Positions 40,247-49,377 of a stretch of DNA of 59,853 nt are shown here, piece by piece. The position numbers and the translations under genes are program-made. The stretch is from Deltaproteobacteria bacterium. Lineage in GTDB: Bacteria > Desulfobacterota > Desulfomonilia > Desulfomonilales > Desulfomonilaceae. Within the stretch, counting starts at the first letter, position 1, and every line of letters begins with the position of its first letter. The notes below the pieces were generated by a model. It was not told the DNA's origin, made no database searches, and saw only the letters and a program-made list of their open reading frames with translations. The DNA lies in NCBI GenBank assembly GCA_026388665.1, contig JAPLJJ010000088.1, positions 1 through 59,853 on the forward strand, read 5' to 3'.

Positions 40247-40277
40247 TGAAAAACGCTCACGGCGTTAATTCCTAACC

Positions 40278-40481
40278 TCAGGAATGTCCCTTGGATCCAG
40301 AGGATCCGCACGACGAACTCAATCTTTTTTCAATCCCCGTATGAGCAAATACTGAAAAACTTTTCTTCGTTCGTTCACTTTCGCATGAAGGACATTTCAC
40401 TGGATCATCGCATTCAGATATAAAGAATATACGTTCGAACTGCCGCCCACAATCCTCGCATTCGAATTCGAATATAGGCAT
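40278..40481 (-). CDS. FmdB-family zinc ribbon protein
   Basis: MPIFEFECEDCGRQFE...CPSCES. Confidence 0.85.
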   Translation of the reverse strand: MPIFEFECEDCGRQFERIFFISECDDPVKCPSCESERTKKSFSVFAHTGIEKRLSSSCGSSGSKGHS

Positions 40482-40493
40482 TTCAAATCCCCA

Positions 40494-40790
40494 TTAACTG
40501 CAACTGCAACCTTCACCGCAAGCAGCCCCTGCTAATTCAGCCGTCGGTCCGAAGATACTCGATTTGATTTTTAAACCGCCGGATTCTTTTATCATTTTCA
40601 TCGCGAAAGGATCAACGATGATCGGCAATTCGTTAACAGTGTAATGTTCGTCACCTTCTTTAGGCTCATCCAGAGCCAACCCCATGCTGGGGCCGCCTCA
40701 ACCATAGCCGCCGAAAAACACTCTCAGAGACTGACTAGCCTCAAGTTTTTCTTGTAGAAATTTTTTTGATTCGTCATCTATCGAAAACAT
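40494..40790 (-). CDS. HesB/IscA-like selenoprotein (UGA at 40700..40698 read as Sec)
   Basis: MFSIDDESKKFLQEKLEASQSLRVFFGGYGUGGPSMGLALDEPKEGDEHYTVNELPIIVDPFAMKMIKESGGLKIKSSIFGPTAELAGAACGEGCSCS; continuous frame except one TGA at the conserved metal-ligand Cys position. Confidence 0.88.
40663..40677 (-). promoter_or_regulatory. putative bacterial SECIS apical hairpin
   Basis: GGCTC-TGGAT-GAGCC perfect 5-bp stem starting 20 nt downstream of the UGA, GG in loop. Confidence 0.6.
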
Positions 40791-40874
40791 GTTGCACCCC
40801 TTCACGATTGATCTGTCAAAAATATATTCATATAATCCTATATAGTCAAGTCTTCTTGTTTTCCGGGGAGGAAT

Positions 40875-41468
40875 TTATTTTTTAGGGCCGGGGTCTGAAC
40901 TCTGGTCGTCGTTCACGATCTTGATTTTATGTGAGTTCTGTTCCTGTTGGGCTGATGGAGGAACAGGATATTCCAGTTTGGGATCCCCAGTAATTCTATG
41001 AGATTTTTTCTTGTTGGTCACCTTGGAATTTTCTGGATGTTCCGACCGAAGATCACGCGAATTTGATGAGTTCGAAACCTGAAGTCGTTTGATCGTGTCC
41101 TCCAACTTGGAGAATATCTCAGATTGTCCCATTAACACGATGTCGCCAACTATCACGAGTGGTACCGCAAACTTCATAGGGCTATGAGTCGCCTCAATTT
41201 TGCAGAAAAGATCGTAGTCGTCAGGCCGATTGATATCAAAGATCTTTGTCTTGATTGGAAGTTGAGTTTTCAGATCGTCAACCAGTTCCTTAACGTTTTC
41301 ACAGAAAGGACATTCAGACGATTCAAAAAAAGTCACCACAATTGTTTTGTCTAAATCTGAATTGCTTTCGGACGAGGCTTGAGCTAACCCAACGCTGAAT
41401 AACAAACAACTCAGGATGATGAAATTTGTTAAAACGAAACTGTATCTAAAGCATTTTTTTTGATTCAT
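40875..41468 (-). CDS. exported glutaredoxin/thioredoxin-fold protein
   Basis: Signal peptide; SSECPFCENVKELVDDLKTQ; cis-Pro FAVPLVIVGD. Confidence 0.8.
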   Translation of the reverse strand: MNQKKCFRYSFVLTNFIILSCLLFSVGLAQASSESNSDLDKTIVVTFFESSECPFCENVKELVDDLKTQLPIKTKIFDINRPDDYDLFCKIEATHSPMKFAVPLVIVGDIVLMGQSEIFSKLEDTIKRLQVSNSSNSRDLRSEHPENSKVTNKKKSHRITGDPKLEYPVPPSAQQEQNSHKIKIVNDDQSSDPGPKK

Positions 41469-41812
41469 TTCTTTACTGGGGTGAGTTTCGATGGAATTGG
41501 GTAATGTAGGTTGACATTCTTATGGGTCCTAAAGCCACAAGCTTCTCTCTGTATCAGTAACCAGCGTAAAGCATCTTCAGCTTTATCTACTAAAGCGTTA
41601 TACTCCCTAATATGCTTGTTAAGGTTTACAAGCTTGGTAGACGCGTTTCCAGGGTCGATCTGGTACGTGTGCATCAATTCCATAGCCATTGATCTTGCGT
41701 CATGGGCTTTTGTCAGCAGGTTATCCAGGATGACGCCGGTATTGCCGAGACCTTCTGCCATCTCTTTGACAAATTCGATTTCGCATTCGGAGATGTCGCG
41801 GCTGATACCCAT
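41465..41812 (-). CDS. hypothetical helical protein, coupled (ATGA overlap) to 40875..41468
   Basis: 115-aa ORF overlapping the next start by 4 nt. Confidence 0.6.
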   Translation of the reverse strand: MGISRDISECEIEFVKEMAEGLGNTGVILDNLLTKAHDARSMAMELMHTYQIDPGNASTKLVNLNKHIREYNALVDKAEDALRWLLIQREACGFRTHKNVNLHYPIPSKLTPVKK

Positions 41813-42060
41813 TTATAGAGCCTCCAGTGTGAATTCGCGGTATATAGCATAAGAGTATTACAAAGACAACGATCGGACCATTGAAAACAACAATACATAT
41901 TACATACTATATTTCAGATAGATAACTAATTATACTTCAAATGACTTGACATTTTGTTAATAACCTACTATTAGTTGGGCTACTTTCAGCCAATGGATGC
42001 TGGTAACGGTTCTCGAACCGCTATCCAGAAAATCTAGCGCGAAAATCCTTACGCCCCCGA

Positions 42061-42969
42061 GTGAGGAGGTTCCCAATGTTCGGGAAGAACTCTGTTATTA
42101 GTTGTACGGCCATCATTGCGTTAAGTATGGCCATCCTTGTTATGGGCGCGGTTTCGGCCGATGCCTACCGCGTTTGCACATTTAAAGGCACTGTTGTGGA
42201 CAATGGATGGAGAACCATGACAGTAAAATCCAATGGCCAATGCGCAGAGGTTAATATTGGGTGGCGCACAAAGTATGTGCCCAACCGACGCCCGTGTATC
42301 GGCGAACTGGTTGCTGTAGATTTTATGCTAGAAGATGGGTATATGAAGGCAACCAAGGTTGTGAGTTTAACCCCGACACCGGTATCGGCCCAATGTTATC
42401 CACCGGCTCCTCCAAGCGGTTCCGTCTGCAGGACGGTTGGAGAAGATACGAGTTCCGTTCAGGATTCATGCGCAACGCCGAAACCTGTCTGGTCAACTAA
42501 ACCCCCGGCCCATGTTTCTGATCCATCATGGTCCCCGGAAAAGAAGGAGGCACTCCCAAGACCTTCTTCTGCCGAGCAGCCGCCCAAGACTTCCAAAGCA
42601 GAGCCTTCAGTTGTTACTCCACCCAAGAAACCCGTGGTGAAACAACCGCCCGCCGAGAAAAAGGCTATCACGAAGACCACTCCTCCTGAGAAGGTTAAAC
42701 CCGAAGTCAAGGAAGAAGTGAAAGAAGAATCTGTCAGAGAAGAAAAGTCGGCGAAGACTCTAGTAGGAGAGGTTGTGGCTTCTTCGCCGAAAAGCCTCTC
42801 GGTTCGAAGCGCTGACGAGGCTGAAGGTGCAGAGGTTATCAACATAAGGGTCGGTTTGAAAACAAAGTTTATACCCTTCAGGCGCCCGGCTGTTGGTGAA
42901 AAGGTCAAGGTCGACTATCGAGTAGAGAACGGCGACAAATTCGGCTACACCGTCCAAGTAGTTCAATAA
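42061..42969 (+). CDS. secreted protein with duplicated small domain and Pro/Lys-rich linker
   Basis: Signal peptide; IGWRTKYVPNRRPCIGELVAVDF versus VGLKTKFIPFRRPAVGEKVKVDY. Confidence 0.75.
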   Translation: MRRFPMFGKNSVISCTAIIALSMAILVMGAVSADAYRVCTFKGTVVDNGWRTMTVKSNGQCAEVNIGWRTKYVPNRRPCIGELVAVDFMLEDGYMKATKVVSLTPTPVSAQCYPPAPPSGSVCRTVGEDTSSVQDSCATPKPVWSTKPPAHVSDPSWSPEKKEALPRPSSAEQPPKTSKAEPSVVTPPKKPVVKQPPAEKKAITKTTPPEKVKPEVKEEVKEESVREEKSAKTLVGEVVASSPKSLSVRSADEAEGAEVINIRVGLKTKFIPFRRPAVGEKVKVDYRVENGDKFGYTVQVVQ

Positions 42970-43019
42970 AAGGTCCTGACTCTTCCCCTGGGATCCATCC
43001 TCTGTGATCAGAATAAATC

Positions 43020-43049
43020 AAAAGGGCAGCGATAAAGCTGCCCTTTTTT
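43020..43049. terminator. bidirectional intrinsic terminator
   Basis: AAAAGGGCAGC-GATAAA-GCTGCCCTTTTTT between convergent genes. Confidence 0.9.
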
Positions 43050-43090
43050 GTCTATAAACACGCCCTTCGGTGTTAACCAGGGTCATATGA

Positions 43091-43642
43091 TTATGAGTCG
43101 GATCTGAGGCGAACTCGTATGTCGTGATAAATCCTGTCCACGAAAGTGTTGTACATATCATTGAGTTCTGTCTTGATTTCAGATTGTATTTGTTCGAATC
43201 CAACCAGGAAAGAATAAATTGCCCGGTCAAAAAACAGTGTGGTTCGATTATTTAGGGCGACAATGGATCGAACGTCAAATGGCTGTCCTGCGAAGTTACT
43301 ATCCTGAAAAAAAAGCCAGATATGGCGTCTGAGCAAGGTGAAAACTCTAATCATCTCGGAGTAACTCAGGCCATCTTCGCAACACCGAATGCCAAGCTGC
43401 ACGTATTTGTCCGCAATACTTTCTACAGTAGTCCTTTTATCAATGTTTATTGTGAATTCCGAAAGCACCGCGTCCGCCAACTCTTCGAGCATTTCACGAC
43501 CAAGCCGGTAATTAGCTAGTAATTGCCTCTTAGCAAAGGTGTCTTCAATAAAAGCGTCTCTGATTTCCTGGTGAAACCTTTCTATAAATTTGGCAAATTC
43601 CATTTCAAAAGTTCTAGCTTCCATGGATCCCTCCTTAGCCAA
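43091..43642 (-). CDS. hypothetical protein, possible RsbR/RsbRD N-terminal-like helical domain
   Basis: 183-aa helical ORF; family call by resemblance only. Confidence 0.5.
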   Translation of the reverse strand: MAKEGSMEARTFEMEFAKFIERFHQEIRDAFIEDTFAKRQLLANYRLGREMLEELADAVLSEFTINIDKRTTVESIADKYVQLGIRCCEDGLSYSEMIRVFTLLRRHIWLFFQDSNFAGQPFDVRSIVALNNRTTLFFDRAIYSFLVGFEQIQSEIKTELNDMYNTFVDRIYHDIRVRLRSDS

Positions 43643-43726
43643 CTCAGCCTATAACATATAATTAAATTAGGATCTTTCAATCAATAAAACTCGGACCAAA
43701 GAAACACCGTTAAGATCGTCAATTGT

Positions 43727-44044
43727 TCAAGAATGTTTATGATGAGCCATATCCTGATCGTCATGGGTATGCGTATGCGGTCCATGCGCCGAAGAATGAC
43801 CGGTTTCGCGACGTTCAGAACATTCTGATAATTTTCCTGCCTTGGATTCAATCAGGCTGAGGGCTGCTTCGAACTTTTGGTTGGTTTTTGAGCCGAATTC
43901 CACAGCCTTGTGAATGTTATTCGACGCGTCATTCAATCCTAGATCGAGCAATTTTTCAGCTACTTCCTCGTAAGACTTGACGTGTTCCAAATTGTGGCCA
44001 ATCCAATGTCTGAGTCTGATAGCAATTTTTTCCAAGTCGTCCAT
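43727..44044 (-). CDS. hypothetical protein with His-rich C-terminal tail
   Basis: C-term HSSAHGPHTHTHDDQDMAHHKHS. Confidence 0.6.
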   Translation of the reverse strand: MDDLEKIAIRLRHWIGHNLEHVKSYEEVAEKLLDLGLNDASNNIHKAVEFGSKTNQKFEAALSLIESKAGKLSECSERRETGHSSAHGPHTHTHDDQDMAHHKHS

Positions 44045-44108
44045 CTTGATAACCTTTCATTATTTAATGACGCCGAAAATGTTGTTAATGAGAACAGAAT
44101 AAAAGTTT

Positions 44109-44864
44109 TCAAACAAAAGAAACGCGATATTTTACAGCGTATGCCATCTTTAGAAAGTTTGCCAGTATCCTTTTACCATGTGGCGCCAATGATGCTTCGT
44201 TGGTTTCTCTATGACTCCAGCCTCTTTCAGGATGAAAAGCGACCCCATAAACAATTCTATCAGGTAGTCTCATCAGTTGTATTCTTGACAAGTCGCTGGA
44301 AGCGAGATTCATAAATCCTGGAGGCGCTGTCTTGACCTCCTCGACATGATTTTCAATTACAGAGAAATGACCGGGATGGTCAGTTATTCCATCGAAGATT
44401 GGGTCGTCTCTTAGCGTCCTTATAATTGTAGGACCGCGTTCCGCTAGGCAGTTTGGCGGATAGCAATCCCCGTCAAAATTTGCGAGACTATTATCGATAA
44501 ATCCTATTTCTCCCCCAAACGCCATCGCCAAGAATTGGTGGCCCCCGCAAATTCCAAGGGTAGGGGATCGTTTCTCAAGAATTTGTCCACAAACAGTCTG
44601 AGCAAGAAAATTCAAACTGTCCATGTCCTTGCCTCGATAAGAACCCCAAGGAGACCCCTGCGGACTAAGAATCAAGAAATCATATTTGTGTAAGATGTTA
44701 AGGTAATTATATATGTCGGTAAAATGGATATGATCTAGAACTACCGATATTGATTTGCCCCAATTTTTATTTAAAGAAGCTGCGTGAACGATCCCGTTTC
44801 TCAATTCATCGTAACGGGAAACGTCAGGATGTTTGCGTTCGATGTCAATGAGCAATCCTCGCAA
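44109..44864 (-). CDS. class I glutamine amidotransferase-like protein
   Basis: LGICGGHQFLA nucleophile motif, YGVAFHPE. Confidence 0.85.
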   Translation of the reverse strand: MRGLLIDIERKHPDVSRYDELRNGIVHAASLNKNWGKSISVVLDHIHFTDIYNYLNILHKYDFLILSPQGSPWGSYRGKDMDSLNFLAQTVCGQILEKRSPTLGICGGHQFLAMAFGGEIGFIDNSLANFDGDCYPPNCLAERGPTIIRTLRDDPIFDGITDHPGHFSVIENHVEEVKTAPPGFMNLASSDLSRIQLMRLPDRIVYGVAFHPERGWSHRETNEASLAPHGKRILANFLKMAYAVKYRVSFV

Positions 44865-44913
44865 AATGTCTACTCTAATTTGGGAACCAGATGTTAGACG
44901 CGCTCATAACGGT

Positions 44914-45333
44914 TCAATTATAAGGCCAACCCTCCTGGGGGAGACCCCAGTAATTGTAAGGTCTCCTGAGATGAACCTTATATGTGTCACCGTCTATTCC
45001 CTTAAAAACACCCTGGATGGTCCAATCAGGATAAAGATAGCCCTGAAATGTATTGCCATCCCGAGTTCCGGAAATGTAGTTGTCCTGAATCTTGCCGCGA
45101 ATTTCGAATTTAGCTCGACCGAAGATGTTGCCGCCTTCGATAATTCCGGAGATGTCCTCACCCTGCTGGGATATGATAGTGACCGAACCTTCGGCCCCGA
45201 AGATTGAACCCTTGGCATTACCTGTCCAGAGACCCCTGATATCATAGGCCATGCTATTTACGGCCAAAATTAGGACCAGGCAGGTCGTAGCCAAACAATA
45301 CGACAATATTTTTGTTAATGATGCTGACCTCAT
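44914..45333 (-). CDS. small secreted hypothetical protein
   Basis: Signal peptide; beta-rich GLWTGNAKGSIFGAEGSVTIISQQGEDISGII. Confidence 0.6.
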   Translation of the reverse strand: MRSASLTKILSYCLATTCLVLILAVNSMAYDIRGLWTGNAKGSIFGAEGSVTIISQQGEDISGIIEGGNIFGRAKFEIRGKIQDNYISGTRDGNTFQGYLYPDWTIQGVFKGIDGDTYKVHLRRPYNYWGLPQEGWPYN

Positions 45334-45345
45334 GTAATTATTATA

Positions 45346-46398
45346 TCACAATTCCCATGAAGTTGATAAGCCGGATTTTTTCTCAAGGGTTTCCAGGCTT
45401 TTCTTTTCTCCCATGGCTATCAAAGTGTCATTCTCTTCGATAACAGTCTGTGGCCCAGGGTTGAAAACCATTTTACCATTCGGTTTTTTTACCGCAATCA
45501 CTATTAGATTAAGATCTTTCCGTATGTCTGTGTCGATTAAACTTTTTCCGGCATAGGCTGACCCATCCGCAACTTTTATTCCTTCTATTTCTATGTTCAA
45601 GTCTCGGTAATCCATTGCAACTTCTAGAAAATTCATCACTTCGGGTTTCAAAATGGCCATTACCATCCGCATACCGCCAACCTGATATGGGCTGATCACT
45701 CGATTGGCCCCAGCGCGCAAGAGCTTCTTCTGCGCGCCTTCTTCTCCAGCTCGAGCGAATATCTCAAGACTTGAATGCAGTTCCCTGGCGGTGAGCACAA
45801 CGTACACATTGGCTGCGTCTGAGTTCAACACTGACACAAGGCCTCTAGCGGACTTGATGTTGGCCCCTAGTAGCACGCTCTCTTGAGTGGCGTCGCCGGG
45901 AGAAAGGAAATAACCGGTCTCCATGATTCTGAGTTGTGTTTCCGGATCGTTTTCCACAACCACAAATGGAATTCCTCGCGCATGAAATTGCTGGCACACG
46001 AACGCGCCCATACGGCCGAATCCGCAAACTACGAAGTGGTCTTTTATTTTCTCGATTGCTTTCATGGAACGTCGCCTAGTTAAGATCTTTTGGACTTCAC
46101 CTTCAATTAGCAATTTGCTGGCTGTCACCAACACATAACCCACAACGCCGAAGCCGATCAAAATCAGTACAAGCGTGAAAACTCGACCTGTGTCGCTGAG
46201 CCTGTGAACCTCTCCGTAACCGATAGATGATATTGTGATAACGGTCATGTAGAGACCGTCGAGGAAAGACCATTGCTCAATGAACATATAGCCGAGCGTT
46301 CCGAAGACAATGACCGTCACAAGCCCTATAACTGAACGCAAAAGTACATTTGGATTCACGGTCGGTTTCTCCAGAAACGCCCTAATATAACATTCCAA
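45346..46398 (-). CDS. potassium channel with TrkA-N (RCK) and TrkA-C domains
   Basis: ITISSIGYGEVH selectivity filter; HFVVCGFGRMGAFVCQQF Rossmann; C-terminal TrkA-C. Confidence 0.92.
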   Translation of the reverse strand: MECYIRAFLEKPTVNPNVLLRSVIGLVTVIVFGTLGYMFIEQWSFLDGLYMTVITISSIGYGEVHRLSDTGRVFTLVLILIGFGVVGYVLVTASKLLIEGEVQKILTRRRSMKAIEKIKDHFVVCGFGRMGAFVCQQFHARGIPFVVVENDPETQLRIMETGYFLSPGDATQESVLLGANIKSARGLVSVLNSDAANVYVVLTARELHSSLEIFARAGEEGAQKKLLRAGANRVISPYQVGGMRMVMAILKPEVMNFLEVAMDYRDLNIEIEGIKVADGSAYAGKSLIDTDIRKDLNLIVIAVKKPNGKMVFNPGPQTVIEENDTLIAMGEKKSLETLEKKSGLSTSWEL

Positions 46399-46510
46399 CC
46401 TTGTTAATCCGTGATTCGGAACAGATTATTTAGTATAAGGCTTTTGGGATTAATGCAACAAACGAAATGAATCCAAATATGGGGATCTGTTTGGGTACGG
46501 GGTCGAATAG

Positions 46511-47083
46511 ATGAGAATAGCTTTTGACGTTGATGGTGTAGTGCTAAGGTCCATAGACATTATACTGGATCATGTGAGTAACGTTACTGGTCGAAAAATA
46601 TCTCCGGCCGATCTCCTAAAATGGGATCTGGAACCCCTCGGTCTCAATCCAATACTATTGAAAGAAGCCGTAGATTACATGTACTCAATGAAATCCATTG
46701 ATCCTTACGATGGGGCTGTAGACGCTCTGGAAAAGATATACGAGATAACCGGGATGCCATTGTTATTCATCACGGGTAGATCGGATCCGATGAGCGCAAA
46801 GCGACAACTCGAATCTCTATCCTGGAAAAGAAGTGCCCCTGAAATGATTGTGACGGGAGGTTCTCGGGACAAGCGCGTATACTTGAGGGAGACAAGCGCA
46901 GAGTTTATTATCGAAGACGATGAACTTCACCTGAAAGATTATCTGTCCGAGGGCGTGGGGGTCGGTTTGATGCTTCAGCCTTGGAATAGATTTTGTAAGG
47001 CCCCGGTGACAGCTCGATTCAACGGGTGGTTCGAAATAGAAGAATGGTTGATCAGAAATAACAGCCTCAAGAATAACGGCTGA
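46511..47083 (+). CDS. HAD-like hydrolase / 5'-nucleotidase-like
   Basis: MRIAFDVDGVVLRS, PLLFITGRSDP. Confidence 0.75.
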   Translation: MRIAFDVDGVVLRSIDIILDHVSNVTGRKISPADLLKWDLEPLGLNPILLKEAVDYMYSMKSIDPYDGAVDALEKIYEITGMPLLFITGRSDPMSAKRQLESLSWKRSAPEMIVTGGSRDKRVYLRETSAEFIIEDDELHLKDYLSEGVGVGLMLQPWNRFCKAPVTARFNGWFEIEEWLIRNNSLKNNG

Positions 47084-47100
47084 AATCGAGAAACTTTTCC

Positions 47101-48156
47101 ATGATTGTTCTTGGTATAGAAACATCGTGTGACGAAACTGCGGCTGCAGTAGTAGTCGACGGAACAGAAGCGCTTTCAAATGTAGTGGTCTCACAGATCG
47201 AAGTTCATCGGGAATTTGGAGGAGTTGTTCCTGAATTGGCTTCGAGAAAACATGTTGAAGCAATCTCCATGGTGATTTCAAAGTCACTTAAAGACGCGGG
47301 TGTCGATTTTGGCGATATCGACGCAATAGCGGTCACAAGAGGACCGGGATTAATTGGGGCGCTCCTCGTAGGAATCGGAGTGGCGAAAGGTCTCTCTCTG
47401 GCCTTAAACAAACCAATTTGTGGAGTTAACCACCTTCATGGTCATCTTTTTGCCGTTTGGCTGGATAACGATCAGATGGAATTTCCATTTGTAGGCATGG
47501 TTGTTTCAGGTGGCCATACTACGTTATTTGAGGTTCGGTCACCTTTAGATATTGACGTAATAGGCAAAACCAGGGATGACGCTGCCGGGGAGGCCTATGA
47601 TAAGGTCGCAAAGTTGTTGGGGTTAGGATATCCTGGAGGCGCGATCATAGAAAAGCTCTCCGAGGGGGTCTCTCCTGATGGGCTTCGGTTTCCTCGCGCC
47701 CTGATCGAGCAGGGAAATCTCGATTTCTCCTTTTCAGGTTTGAAGACAGCAGTTCTAAGGCAGGCAGAGAAGGTTTTTGGAATTCATTACGATCGGAGTC
47801 GTCCCGGAAGCTTTCATCAGATTACCCCGGAGGATCCATCAGCAGAGGATCAACGTACGATCCGCAAGATAGCGGCAGCTTTTCAAGACGCGGTTATCGA
47901 TACACTAGTCAGCAAACTCTTCATGGCGGTGGAAATTCGAAAAGTTTCCAGACTAGTTGTTTGTGGGGGTGTAGCGGCTAATCAGGCTTTAAGAAACAGG
48001 ATAATATCAGAAGGGCATAAGCGGGAAATTAAGGTAATTTTACCATCAATGTCGCTATGTGCGGACAATGCGGCCATGATAGGAGCAAGAGGGAATTTCC
48101 TACTCCAGGAAGGAATCGTTGATTCCCTCGGATTTGGGGCAAAGAGTCGTTGGTGA
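47101..48156 (+). CDS. tsaD: tRNA N6-adenosine threonylcarbamoyltransferase
   Basis: LGIETSCDETAAAVV, GVNHLHGHL, VSGGHTTLFEV, VCGGVAANQALR. Confidence 0.96.
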   Translation: MIVLGIETSCDETAAAVVVDGTEALSNVVVSQIEVHREFGGVVPELASRKHVEAISMVISKSLKDAGVDFGDIDAIAVTRGPGLIGALLVGIGVAKGLSLALNKPICGVNHLHGHLFAVWLDNDQMEFPFVGMVVSGGHTTLFEVRSPLDIDVIGKTRDDAAGEAYDKVAKLLGLGYPGGAIIEKLSEGVSPDGLRFPRALIEQGNLDFSFSGLKTAVLRQAEKVFGIHYDRSRPGSFHQITPEDPSAEDQRTIRKIAAAFQDAVIDTLVSKLFMAVEIRKVSRLVVCGGVAANQALRNRIISEGHKREIKVILPSMSLCADNAAMIGARGNFLLQEGIVDSLGFGAKSRW

Positions 48157-48189
48157 AATCCACCAGCCATTCCCATTTACCGTTTTGCT

Positions 48190-48322
48190 TAATGATCAGT
48201 AACGTAGCGTCAGGATGGGCGCGCCTGAACGAAGACCCGATGGCCCTGCGACGCTCATAGCGACGAGGATCTCGGTCCTGAAGCTCACGGCAAGTTGCTC
48301 CTTGAAACGCGAATTAACTATC
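48190..48322 (+). repeat. dispersed intergenic element, copy 3 (divergent)
   Basis: CCTGAACGAAGACCCGATGGCCCTGCGACGCTCATAGCGACGAGG and, 73 nt after GAACGAAG, CCTTGAAACGCGAATTA. Confidence 0.75.
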
Positions 48323-48359
48323 TACGGTGTTCATGTATAGAGTCCAGGAGTCGATACTC

Positions 48360-48884
48360 ATGAAGACAATGACAAAAAAAGAGTTGTTCAGTCAGCAGGA
48401 AATAGCTGCTCGCGTGAGAGAACTAGGTTATCAGATATCTAAAGACTACAACGACAGGCGTATCGTTCTAGTTGGAATACTCAAGGGCGCGTTTGTTTTC
48501 ATGGCCGATCTGGCTAGAAACATCGCTTGCCCGTGTCTCGTGGATTTTGTCAGAATATCGTCATACGGGAATCAAACGGTGAGTAGCGGTAACCTTGACA
48601 TAATAATGGATGTAAGTCTACCGATAGAGGGTAAGGATGTGATCCTTGTAGACGATATAGTTGACACTGGCTTAACTCTTCATCAATTCAGAGAATATTT
48701 GAAGGATCGCAACCCGAATTCACTCAAGACTGCCGCGCTGATAGATAAAACAGCGAGAAGAGAAAAGTTCGTTGAAGTCGATTACTGCGGATTCAAGGTG
48801 GAGGATGGTTTCATCGTGGGCTATGGCCTGGACTGTGCCGAAGAATTTAGAAACCTGGATGGCCTTTACTTGTTAGAGGAGTGA
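48360..48884 (+). CDS. hpt: hypoxanthine phosphoribosyltransferase
   Basis: DVILVDDIVDTGLTLHQ PRPP motif; GYGLDCAEEFRNLDGLYLL. Confidence 0.95.
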   Translation: MKTMTKKELFSQQEIAARVRELGYQISKDYNDRRIVLVGILKGAFVFMADLARNIACPCLVDFVRISSYGNQTVSSGNLDIIMDVSLPIEGKDVILVDDIVDTGLTLHQFREYLKDRNPNSLKTAALIDKTARREKFVEVDYCGFKVEDGFIVGYGLDCAEEFRNLDGLYLLEE

Positions 48885-48957
48885 GAATCTCATACGTGAA
48901 GAAAATCAGCCTGAAGTATCTTGTTCAGCGATAAATCAACTGTTTTGACATGAGGCA

Positions 48958-49275
48958 TTAGACTTGCGGGCCTCTCAGAAAATTCCTGAGAATGTTTTTG
49001 AACTGCGTGATTCCAAAGAGAACACTGGACAGCCATCCTCCTATAACTCCAACTAAAAAGATTTCAGGTGAGTCAATCCCCGATGATCTTATTTTCAGAT
49101 GTAGCAACAGATATGTTGTTCCAAATGATACGACGCAGGCCAACATATAGATTCTATTAAATTTTAGCTTATCAATTTTGAAAAGAAACCCCATCAACCA
49201 GAAGATGACGCTAATTGCCCCGATTGAGGCGGCAAATCCCATAAAACCAGCTTTGATTAAGAGATTGTAGTCCAT
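48958..49275 (-). CDS. small multi-TM hypothetical protein
   Basis: ORF with several TM segments. Confidence 0.55.
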   Translation of the reverse strand: MDYNLLIKAGFMGFAASIGAISVIFWLMGFLFKIDKLKFNRIYMLACVVSFGTTYLLLHLKIRSSGIDSPEIFLVGVIGGWLSSVLFGITQFKNILRNFLRGPQV

Positions 49276-49377
49276 GATAGTTCTAAGGCGGATGAGATCT
49301 CTGGAGCGGCAGTTCTAATAACAAATCTTAAGAAACCGCTCCAGGATTCAATCCAATTTATCAGTTAGGACCTGATC

